Shown here in pieces: positions 1 through 5,298 of a stretch of DNA of 5,784 nt (its first letter is position 1; every line of letters starts with the position of its first letter). The translations under genes and the position numbers were made by a program. The notes under the pieces were generated by a model, which made no database searches, had not been told where the DNA came from, and saw only the letters and a program-made list of their open reading frames with translations. The stretch spans positions 1 to 5,784 of the forward strand of contig CAJXOV010000167.1 of NCBI GenBank assembly GCA_913057815.1, in the 5' to 3' direction. Source of the stretch: an uncultured Flavobacteriales bacterium (GTDB taxonomy: Bacteria > Bacteroidota > Bacteroidia > Flavobacteriales_D > Sanyastnellaceae).

Positions 1-1036
1 TAGGAAGACTGATATCGAAGTGCTGGTCGTGCTTCATTCTGGAAACCAGTGCGTGCACATCTTCTCGTATTCTAAAAAACAATTCTATATCTGCCGAACT
101 GCCAGCCAGTGCTGCATCTTCTATCATGCCTTTTTCCATGGCTGAAGCCAGCAAATTCTCCAGGGTTGTAAGGTCTGCTTCGTGGTTTCCTCCCATGGAT
201 TCTACCAGCACGTAATAATCATAATCATAGGGCAGCGGAGGAGTTACTTCAGTAGGAGCTGAGGTCATTCCTATAAACGTTTTTTTCCAAATTAGCTCGA
301 AGGCACTCATGGTTCCGGCCAGGCCTTTGTCCATATATTTTAGCAGCTTTACCACATTTTCATATCCGTTTACGCCTATAAATGCACAATTTCTACTCAC
401 TGGTTTTTCGGAAAGGCGAAGTACAGCTTTAGTGACTATTCCTAAAGTTCCCTCTGAGCCTATGAAATGATGCTTGATATCATAAGCTGAGTTATCCTTG
501 ATGATTTTCTTTAACGAAGAGAGAATAGTTCCATCTGCGAGAACCACTTCTAATCCTAAAATCAGATTTCTAGTCATTCCATAACGCACTACTCTCATTC
601 CACCGGCATTGGTAGAGATTATACCTCCAACCTGTGCAGACCCTTTGGCACCGAAATTCATTGGAAATAGAAGGTCGTTTTCTTCTGCTAGTTTCTGTAC
701 ATTTTCTAGTATTACTCCTGCCTTTACGGTTACAGTTCTGCTGCTGGTATCTAGATCTTCTATGGTTCTCATTCTCTCCATAGAAATCACTACTTCCTGT
801 GAGTTGGTTTCTGTGCTTCCTACCAGATTAGTGAGTCCTCCGTGCACTACAACAGGTTGATTATGCGCGTTGCAAATTTTCATTATTTCAGACACTTCTT
901 CCGTTGAATCAGGAAGCAAAAGTGCTTTGGCTGTTAGTCCATCATTCATGCGCCATATATGCACATAGCGGTCGGCTAGCTGTTTTCCAGTTAATACGTT
1001 CTGTTCTCCTAGTAGTGATTTGAATGCTGAAATCAT
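1..1036 (-). CDS. FAD-linked 2-hydroxyacid dehydrogenase, D-2-hydroxyglutarate/glycolate oxidase (GlcD) type, C-terminus cut off by window edge
   Basis: The first 345 residues are visible and the frame stays open to base 1. Members of this family (PF01565 FAD-binding domain plus PF02913 C-terminal domain) oxidise D-2-hydroxyacids such as D-2-hydroxyglutarate, D-lactate or glycolate with bound FAD. Seen in the sequence: a PP-loop-like FAD-binding segment VVVHGGLTNLVGS (residues 62-74), the second FAD loop with GSAQVGGIISTNAGG (132-146), then NSAYDIKHHFIGSEGTLGIVT (roughly 182-202, GSEGTLGI being highly typical). Near the edge, FFRIRED (320-326) and FDISLP (340-345) resemble the start of the substrate domain of D-2-hydroxyglutarate dehydrogenases, so I favour that subgroup over glycolate oxidase; the substrate is an inference. 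About 110-130 residues are probably missing, judging from family length. The ATG at 1036-1034 is chosen because it gives the usual short N-terminal helix, and a TAnnTTTG element ends five bases upstream. Divergent from udk. Confidence 0.88.
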   Translation of the reverse strand, partial: MISAFKSLLGEQNVLTGKQLADRYVHIWRMNDGLTAKALLLPDSTEEVSEIMKICNAHNQPVVVHGGLTNLVGSTETNSQEVVISMERMRTIEDLDTSSRTVTVKAGVILENVQKLAEENDLLFPMNFGAKGSAQVGGIISTNAGGMRVVRYGMTRNLILGLEVVLADGTILSSLKKIIKDNSAYDIKHHFIGSEGTLGIVTKAVLRLSEKPVSRNCAFIGVNGYENVVKLLKYMDKGLAGTMSAFELIWKKTFIGMTSAPTEVTPPLPYDYDYYVLVESMGGNHEADLTTLENLLASAMEKGMIEDAALAGSSADIELFFRIREDVHALVSRMKHDQHFDISLP

Positions 1037-1041
1037 GGATT

Positions 1042-1049
1042 CAAATGTA
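1042..1049 (-). promoter_or_regulatory. Bacteroidota -7 promoter element (TACATTTG) for the FAD dehydrogenase gene
   Basis: Read on the minus strand, TACATTTG matches the TAnnTTTG -7 consensus of Bacteroidota sigma factors exactly. It ends five bases before the ATG, so transcription would begin at or within a few bases of the start codon, implying a leaderless or nearly leaderless mRNA. No well-placed TTG -33 element is visible about 19-21 bases upstream, which lowers confidence. Confidence 0.45.
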
Positions 1050-1096
1050 GGATCAAAATTGACTGAAATCAGCTATAATATTTATGAGTATCCACT

Positions 1097-1104
1097 TATC
1101 TTTG
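1097..1104 (+). promoter_or_regulatory. Bacteroidota -7 promoter element (TATCTTTG) for the udk cluster
   Basis: TATCTTTG, followed by C, matches the TAnnTTTG consensus perfectly and ends nine bases before the ATG at 1114. The expected start of transcription lies about 4-8 bases after the element, just ahead of that ATG. The nearest upstream TTG (1059-1061) is 35 bases away, too far for a standard -33 box, so the call rests on the -7 match and its position. It decides the udk start: the longer frame from 1084 would contain the promoter inside its first codons. Confidence 0.55.
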
Positions 1105-1113
1105 CTCATTATT

Positions 1114-1761
1114 ATGAGTGAGTCAGGAAGACATATTATAGGAATAGCTGGAGGGAGTGCTTCAGGAAAGACAAGTATTTTAAATGATTTACTGTCTTCT
1201 CCATGGAAAGATTCACTGGCATTGGTTTCTCAGGATAACTATTACATAGATAGAGAGAAACAGTTTGTGGATGAAAATGGAATTATCAATTTTGACCTTC
1301 CTACGGCCATAGATAATGATCATTTTTATGCTGATGTGCAAGCATTGGCCAAAGGTGAATCTATTACTAAAACAGAATACACCTTTAATAATGATGCTGT
1401 AAAGCCAAAAGAAATCACGATTCATTCTGCACCAATAATCATAGTAGAAGGATTATTTATTTTTCATTTCGAGAGAATAAAATCGGAGATGGATTATAAA
1501 GTTTTTGTGGATGCTGAGTCTGAAGTAAGATTGCAACGCAGAATAGACCGCGACTTAACCGAAAGAGGTTATCCTGAAAGTGATGTGCGCTACAGATGGA
1601 AGAATCATGTGCAGCCAGCAGATGAACTTTACCTGCAGCCATATAAAGCCGAATGCGACTTAATTATAGACAGTACTGAGTCTTATCACAGGGATTTTGC
1701 AACGCTAGAAAACCATATCAAAGCCTTATTAGAGAATGAAAAAAATATTTCACCTAGGTAA
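1114..1761 (+). CDS. udk: Uridine kinase (uridine/cytidine salvage)
   Basis: A 215-residue cytosolic kinase that phosphorylates uridine (and cytidine) to UMP/CMP with ATP or GTP, the pyrimidine salvage step (EC 2.7.1.48, PRK/uridine kinase family PF00485). Seen: a Walker A P-loop GGSASGKT (13-20), the nucleoside-binding DNYY (41-44), the uridine-kinase signature NFDLPTA (59-65), a Walker-B-like strand ending IIIVEGLFIF (108-117), an arginine-rich lid RLQRRIDRDLTERG (139-152) and a closing strand CDLIID (181-186). The length is close to the family norm (about 205-215). A start at 1084 would add ten residues (MSIHLSLLII), but a TAnnTTTG promoter element lies inside that extension, so I take the ATG at 1114. 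The 3' end overlaps the next gene by 26 bases, indicating co-transcription. The family assignment is firm; the exact nucleoside preference cannot be read from sequence. Confidence 0.93.
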   Translation: MSESGRHIIGIAGGSASGKTSILNDLLSSPWKDSLALVSQDNYYIDREKQFVDENGIINFDLPTAIDNDHFYADVQALAKGESITKTEYTFNNDAVKPKEITIHSAPIIIVEGLFIFHFERIKSEMDYKVFVDAESEVRLQRRIDRDLTERGYPESDVRYRWKNHVQPADELYLQPYKAECDLIIDSTESYHRDFATLENHIKALLENEKNISPR

Positions 1762-2095
1762 CTGTAGCACGTGTCAGAGAATTATAGGCGAGTTAAACCC
1801 TGAGTCTAAAGGGTTCGAGATGAGAGAGATTAAATCTGCTCCTATGACTACCGAAGAAGTAGAGCTGATGTATAAGTTGGCTGGTTCTTATGAAGCGCTT
1901 TTCAGCAAAAGGGCCATGAAGTATCGTTCTATGGGCCTGAACGAAATGAAACTGTCTGAAGATGAATTTAAAAAGTACATTTTAGAAGAGTATACTTTTT
2001 TAAAGAGGCCAGTACTTCTTGCTGATAATCATATTTTTATAGGTTCTGCTAGGAAAACTGTAGAAGCTGCTAAAGCCTATTTAAGTGGATTCTAA
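1736..2095 (+). CDS. ArsC/Spx-family thioredoxin-fold protein with CSTC motif
   Basis: A 119-residue protein of the ArsC/Spx/YffB family (PF03960), a thioredoxin-fold group that includes glutaredoxin-dependent arsenate reductases and the transcription regulator Spx. Seen: strand FHLGNCSTCQR with cysteines at 10 and 13, the family block FSKRAMKYRSMGL (56-68), and the RPVLL strand (91-95) with the cis-proline context, followed by IGSARKTV (102-109). By eye against R773-type ArsC, the active-site cysteine and the arginine before the proline (R91) are kept. The other two arsenate-binding arginines appear displaced (S57 and S104 at the aligned positions, arginines at 59 and 106). Arsenate reduction is therefore not assured, and a redox or Spx-like role is possible; no ars genes are nearby. 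It starts inside udk (26-base overlap) with no clear Shine-Dalgarno, and its end overlaps the transporter gene by 11 bases, so translational coupling is likely. The start is fixed by the usual position of the CxxC near residue 10. Confidence 0.85.
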   Translation: MKKIFHLGNCSTCQRIIGELNPESKGFEMREIKSAPMTTEEVELMYKLAGSYEALFSKRAMKYRSMGLNEMKLSEDEFKKYILEEYTFLKRPVLLADNHIFIGSARKTVEAAKAYLSGF

Positions 2096-3008
2096 AAAAC
2101 TTGGGCATTTAGCTCTCTTTAGTGTAGGTGCTACCTATGCGGCTAATTATTTAGTGGCTAAAGGACTTATGCCAGATTTAATAGGACCATCAGGATTTAT
2201 TTTTGCTCGAGTTACAGGTGCACTTATCCTGTTCATTTTCTTGTTGTTGATTTCTGGTTTTGAGAGAATTAAAAAGGAGCATATTCCGAGACTTATACTC
2301 TGTGGAGTTTTTGGAGTAGGCGTAAATCAACTCATGTTTTTCAATGGTTTGAACCTTACTTCTCCGCTAAATGCAGCTTTGATAATTACTGCCATACCTA
2401 TCATAGTTTTAATTGCGAGTTCTATTTTACTAAAGAGTAAAGTGACAAGCCGTAAAGCGATAGGGGTAATTCTAGGAGCAGTAGGAGCTGTGTTTCTTGT
2501 TTTCTTGGGCCAAGGGGAAGGTGGAACATCTAATTCTTCATGGGTGGGTGATTTATTTGTTCTCATTAATGCTACTTCGTATTCTGTCTACTTGGTAATA
2601 GTGAAGCCATTGATGGCCCATTATAAACCGATAACTGTAATTACTTGGGCTTTTTTGGTAGGGTGGTGTATAGTAACTCCATTTGGGTTAAATCAGTTTT
2701 TAGCAGTCGAATGGTCTGACTTCTTGGCTAGAGACTTTTATGCATTTTTCTTTGTGGTAGTGATGGCTACTTTTTTGGCTTATCTGTTAAATATTTTTGC
2801 TTTAAAACACCTGCCGCCTACTACGGTGAGTGTGTATATTTATCTTCAACCACTGCTCGTTATCGTGTTTACATTCCTGTTTTTCTATTTAGGATTTAAC
2901 GACTTTAGGGCTGACCTAACTTGGCAGAAAGGAGTGTGTGCGTTACTCATTTTCTTAGGTGTTTACCTAGTGAGTTTCGAGGGGAAAAAGGCCCTTTCCA
3001 AGAAGTAA
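2085..3008 (+). CDS. EamA/DMT-superfamily inner-membrane transporter (substrate unknown)
   Basis: A 307-residue membrane protein with two EamA repeats (PF00892; about residues 9-140 and 155-298) of the drug/metabolite transporter superfamily, which exports or imports small metabolites. Ten hydrophobic helices can be placed at about 5-26, 36-57, 68-88, 94-115, 124-143, 154-173, 184-204, 216-238, 246-269 and 282-298. Typical repeat features are the early ANYLVAKGL segment, FARVTGALILF (40-50), LTSPLNAALIITAIPI (91-106) and the equivalent second-repeat LPPTTVSVYIYLQPLL (243-258). A lysine-rich tail (KKALSKK) fits a cytoplasmic C-terminus. The start is GTG at 2085; an in-frame TAA stands immediately before it and the next methionine (residue 29) would cut into helix 1, so this is the only sensible start. 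It overlaps the ArsC-like gene by 11 bases and is the last gene of that cluster. The substrate cannot be inferred from sequence. Confidence 0.9.
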   Translation: MDSKKLGHLALFSVGATYAANYLVAKGLMPDLIGPSGFIFARVTGALILFIFLLLISGFERIKKEHIPRLILCGVFGVGVNQLMFFNGLNLTSPLNAALIITAIPIIVLIASSILLKSKVTSRKAIGVILGAVGAVFLVFLGQGEGGTSNSSWVGDLFVLINATSYSVYLVIVKPLMAHYKPITVITWAFLVGWCIVTPFGLNQFLAVEWSDFLARDFYAFFFVVVMATFLAYLLNIFALKHLPPTTVSVYIYLQPLLVIVFTFLFFYLGFNDFRADLTWQKGVCALLIFLGVYLVSFEGKKALSKK

Positions 3009-3184
3009 GTTTCTCTATTTTCTAGCCATTTTGAACTAATTCTATTGATTTTTTCAAAAAAATTTTCTTTAGTGTAAGTTTCATTTATGCATATATAACG
3101 GGCTATTAAACGAAATCAAATGCTTAACACCGTTTATAAGCGACTATAAGTACTTAAGGTTCTGTTCGGCTTGGAAAGTGTGCT

Positions 3185-3192
3185 CAACTTTG
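3185..3192 (+). promoter_or_regulatory. Probable -7 promoter element (CAACTTTG) for ssb
   Basis: CAACTTTG, followed by CAC, matches TAnnTTTG at all but the first base. It lies in the 238-base non-coding stretch between the transporter and ssb (3009-3246) and would give an AT-rich leader of about 45-50 bases ahead of the ATG at 3247. A degenerate -33 candidate (GTTC, 3164-3167) sits about 17 bases upstream. Nothing else in the stretch is recognisable: no open frame of note, no tRNA-like fold, and no GC-rich hairpin ending the upstream cluster. Confidence 0.4.
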
Positions 3193-3246
3193 CACCGAGT
3201 TTAGTTACAAGGACTAGACATTACGAATAACAAATATTTATATATC

Positions 3247-3603
3247 ATGAATGCATTAAGAAACAAAGTACAGTTAATAGGACACCTAGGAGCAGATGTG
3301 GAATTAAAAACATTGGATAACGGAAACAGCGTAGCACGTATTTCTGTAGCCACTAATGAGTACTATAAAAATAAAGCTGGCGAGAAAGTAACAGACACTA
3401 CTTGGCATAATGTAGTGGCTTGGGGAAAGACTGCAGAACTAGCAAATCAATTGTTAAAGAAAGGCTCAGAAGTAGCCTTAGAAGGAAAACTATCTAACCG
3501 TTCTTATGAAGATAAAGCTGGAGTAAAAAAGTACGTATCTGAAGTAGTAATGAATGAGTTTTTATTACTCGATAAAAAGGAAGCAGCAGCTGCTCCGTTT
3601 TAG
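3247..3603 (+). CDS. ssb: Single-stranded DNA-binding protein, short form
   Basis: A 118-residue OB-fold protein (PF00436) that coats single-stranded DNA during replication, recombination and repair. Seen: N-terminal NKVQLIGHLGADVELKTL (6-23), the core strand SVARISVATNEYY (28-40), the aromatic DNA-contact region TTWHNVVAWGKTAELA (51-66, with W53 and W59), KKGSEVALEGKLSNRSYEDK (71-90) and the closing strand YVSEVVMNEFLLL (96-108). The OB fold is nearly the whole protein. The usual long disordered linker and acidic DDDIPF-type tip are reduced to a short tail KKEAAAAPF that keeps only the final Pro-Phe. Many bacteria carry more than one SSB, so this may be either a main or a secondary copy. It appears monocistronic, with its own promoter candidate and a strong terminator 22 bases after the stop. 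No Shine-Dalgarno is seen, as is usual for the phylum. Confidence 0.93.
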   Translation: MNALRNKVQLIGHLGADVELKTLDNGNSVARISVATNEYYKNKAGEKVTDTTWHNVVAWGKTAELANQLLKKGSEVALEGKLSNRSYEDKAGVKKYVSEVVMNEFLLLDKKEAAAAPF

Positions 3604-3625
3604 TTTTAAATGGATTGTGTAGAAG

Positions 3626-3654
3626 AAAAAAGAGGCCTTTGGCCTCTTTTTTTT
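3626..3654 (+). terminator. Rho-independent terminator after ssb
   Basis: The inverted repeat has GAGGCC (3632-3637), a three-base TTT loop and GGCCTC (3641-3646). The stem is extended by six A-T pairs (3626-3631 with 3647-3652), and a run of eight T residues occupies 3647-3654. It lies 22 bases after the ssb stop and about 50 bases before the thiL promoter element. The A-run on the left would give a U-tract on the opposite strand as well, but no minus-strand gene ends here. Confidence 0.92.
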
Positions 3655-3702
3655 ATCTCTAAATTTTCTAGATGAGGGAATCAGGCTTTGTTGACTTAAA
3701 TG

Positions 3703-3710
3703 TACCTTTG
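3703..3710 (+). promoter_or_regulatory. Bacteroidota -7 promoter element (TACCTTTG) for thiL
   Basis: TACCTTTG, followed by C, matches the TAnnTTTG consensus perfectly and lies between the ssb terminator and thiL. Transcription would start near 3714-3718, leaving a leader of roughly 11-15 bases before the ATG at 3729. TTTG at 3687-3690 is the closest -33-like sequence, but its 12-base spacing is shorter than usual. The element falls inside the longer open frame beginning at 3672, which argues against that start. Confidence 0.6.
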
Positions 3711-3728
3711 CAAAAAAAATCAACGGGT

Positions 3729-4769
3729 ATGAGCGAAGAGAAACTGAGCATAGAGCAGCTAGGAGAATTCGGGTTAATAAGTCATTTAACAGAGAAATTC
3801 AAAGACAATAGAGAAGAGACTATTCGGTCTATAGGTGATGATGCTGCTGTAATAGGAAAAGGCAAAATTAAAACCGTAGTTTCTACCGATATGCTCGTAG
3901 AAGGAGTTCACTTTGATTTAAGTTATGTTCCACTAAAACATTTAGGGTATAAGGCAGTAGTAGTGAATGTTAGTGACATTTATGCTATGAATGCAGAGCC
4001 TAAGCAGATAACTGTTTCTATAGCAGTGAGCAGTAGGTTTCCTTTGGAAGCGCTAGAGGAATTATACGATGGTATTCATAGAGCTTGTGAGGTTTACAAT
4101 GTAGATTTAATAGGAGGTGATACTTCTACTTCTCTCACAGGGTTGACTATTTCTATAACAGCTTTAGGTGAAGCTGACGAACCTAAAATAGTGTACAGAA
4201 ATACTGCTCAAGAAGGTGATTTACTCATCTGTTCTGGTGATTTTGGAGGAGCTTACATGGGACTTCAGTTATTAGAAAGAGAGAAACAAGTTTTTAAAGC
4301 CGCACCTACTGCTCAGCCTGAGCTTTCTGGAAATGATTATGTGTTAGAAAGACAACTGAAACCAGAGGCTAGAAAAGATATTATAAAACAATTGGCAGAA
4401 ATAGAAGTAGTTCCTACCTCTATGATAGATGTGAGTGATGGATTGGCATCAGAGATATTCCATATTGCTACGCAGAGTGATTTAGGCTGTCAGATATATG
4501 AAGATAAAATTCCTATTGATGAGGCTACGTATAACCTAGCTAGAGATTTCAACTTGGACCCTACAGTGTGTGCGTTAAGTGGAGGAGAAGACTATGAGTT
4601 ACTGCTTACTGTTTCTCAAACAGAGTTTGAAAAGTTTAAAAACAATCCTTTTTTCTCTATCATAGGCCATATGACTGACAAGCCATCTGGAATAAATATG
4701 GTGTTAAAAGATAGAAGTTTAGTGCCATTAAAAGCACAAGGGTGGAATCACATGAATAAAGAAGCATAA
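3729..4769 (+). CDS. thiL: Thiamine-monophosphate kinase
   Basis: A 346-residue cytosolic enzyme that phosphorylates thiamine monophosphate to the cofactor thiamine diphosphate with ATP (EC 2.7.4.16), the last step of thiamine biosynthesis; AIR-synthase/PurM-like fold (PF00586 then PF02769). Seen: SIGDDAAVI (34-42), STDMLVEGVHF (52-62), the metal/ATP region NVSDIYAMNAEP (80-91), LIGGDTS (127-133), CSGDFGGAYMGLQLL (168-182), RQLKPEAR (208-215), MIDVSDGLASE (232-242) and LSGGEDYELL (283-292). These are the conserved ThiL blocks in the expected order. The stretch near 190-203 (KAAPTAQPELSGND) is, as I recall, typical of ThiL in this phylum. The ATG at 3729 is preferred over 3672 because a TAnnTTTG promoter lies within the extra 19 codons and those residues match nothing in the family. 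The next gene begins 4 bases after the stop, so the two are co-transcribed. No other thiamine genes and no obvious TPP riboswitch precede it. Confidence 0.95.
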   Translation: MSEEKLSIEQLGEFGLISHLTEKFKDNREETIRSIGDDAAVIGKGKIKTVVSTDMLVEGVHFDLSYVPLKHLGYKAVVVNVSDIYAMNAEPKQITVSIAVSSRFPLEALEELYDGIHRACEVYNVDLIGGDTSTSLTGLTISITALGEADEPKIVYRNTAQEGDLLICSGDFGGAYMGLQLLEREKQVFKAAPTAQPELSGNDYVLERQLKPEARKDIIKQLAEIEVVPTSMIDVSDGLASEIFHIATQSDLGCQIYEDKIPIDEATYNLARDFNLDPTVCALSGGEDYELLLTVSQTEFEKFKNNPFFSIIGHMTDKPSGINMVLKDRSLVPLKAQGWNHMNKEA

Positions 4770-4773
4770 GCAC

Positions 4774-5298
4774 ATGCCAGTAGTTAGAAAGATCAACGGA
4801 AAAGCTCCTCATATAGGCACTGGAACCTGGTTAGCTGAAACCGCTGTAGTAGTAGGTGATGTTACTTTGGGAGAAGAATGCAGTGTGTGGTATAATGCCA
4901 TTATTAGAGGAGATGTAAATTCTATAATTATAGGAAACAGGACCAATATTCAGGATGGTGCTGTAGTGCATTGTACTTATCAGAAAGCGGCTACGGTAAT
5001 AGGAGACAGCGTTTCTATAGGTCATAACGCTATCGTGCATGGCTGTACTTTAGAGGATAATTGTATGGTAGGAATGGGAGCTATAGTTATGGATAATGTA
5101 ACTGTAGAGTCTGGTGCAGTAGTAGCCGCGGGAGCTGTAGTTTCTGAAGGGAAGACGGTGAAGTCTGGATGGATTTATGCTGGTATTCCTGCCAAACCTT
5201 TAAAAGAAATATCTGCTGAGGTAAGAGAAGCTTTATTAGAAAAAACACCTGAGAACTATGTGATGTATAAAAGCTGGTTTGAAGATACTGGCTTCTAG
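4774..5298 (+). CDS. Gamma-class carbonic anhydrase-like hexapeptide-repeat protein (YrdA/PaaY type)
   Basis: A 174-residue left-handed beta-helix protein (hexapeptide repeats, PF00132) of the gamma-carbonic anhydrase-like group, expected to be a cytosolic trimer with a metal at each subunit interface. Seen: imperfect hexapeptides from about residue 12 to 130 (for example VVVGDV, AIIRGD, AIVHGC, AVVAAG), then a C-terminal helix (about 145-170). The three metal-ligand histidines of the Cam family are present at H66, H84 and H89, together with the conserved R45, D47, Q60 and D61. The acidic loop carrying the proton-shuttle glutamate of archaeal Cam is not apparent, as in most bacterial YrdA/PaaY homologues, so carbonic anhydrase activity is possible but unproven. 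It starts 4 bases after thiL; the pairing does not by itself reveal a shared pathway. Its stop overlaps the stop of the convergent murI. Confidence 0.9.
   Translation: MPVVRKINGKAPHIGTGTWLAETAVVVGDVTLGEECSVWYNAIIRGDVNSIIIGNRTNIQDGAVVHCTYQKAATVIGDSVSIGHNAIVHGCTLEDNCMVGMGAIVMDNVTVESGAVVAAGAVVSEGKTVKSGWIYAGIPAKPLKEISAEVREALLEKTPENYVMYKSWFEDTGF
5295..5298. other. Shared CTAG where two convergent genes end
   Basis: The plus-strand hexapeptide gene ends with TAG at 5296-5298 and the minus-strand murI ends with TAG read from 5297-5295, so the palindromic CTAG supplies both stops. There is no intergenic space and no hairpin terminator visible on either side within the window, so transcripts from either gene must run into the antisense of the other before ending. 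Confidence 0.9.

Noticed and set aside
609..860. Plus-strand open frame of 83 codons
   Set aside because: It lies wholly opposite the well-supported FAD dehydrogenase and has a low-complexity Ser/Thr-rich translation, so it is an antisense shadow.
1063..1072. CTGAAATCAG inverted repeat in the divergent promoter region, a possible operator
   Set aside because: The arms are only four bases and do not extend; such a repeat is expected by chance.
1213..1642. Two minus-strand open frames opposite udk
   Set aside because: Both are covered by conserved udk motifs on the other strand and their translations match no family I recognise.
2327..2566. Minus-strand open frame opposite the EamA transporter
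   Set aside because: It is a shadow of the membrane-protein codons; no promoter or recognisable motif.
3049..3066. T-run then A-run after the EamA gene, a possible terminator
   Set aside because: The pairing is purely A-T with a one-base centre and no stable GC stem, so it is not a convincing intrinsic terminator.
3604..3728. Possible TPP riboswitch upstream of thiL
   Set aside because: The gap is short, is largely occupied by the ssb terminator, and the predicted leader is only about 11-15 bases, too small for a THI element.
4831..5040. Minus-strand open frame opposite the hexapeptide protein
   Set aside because: It is a product of the repeated codon pattern of the beta-helix gene; no independent support.
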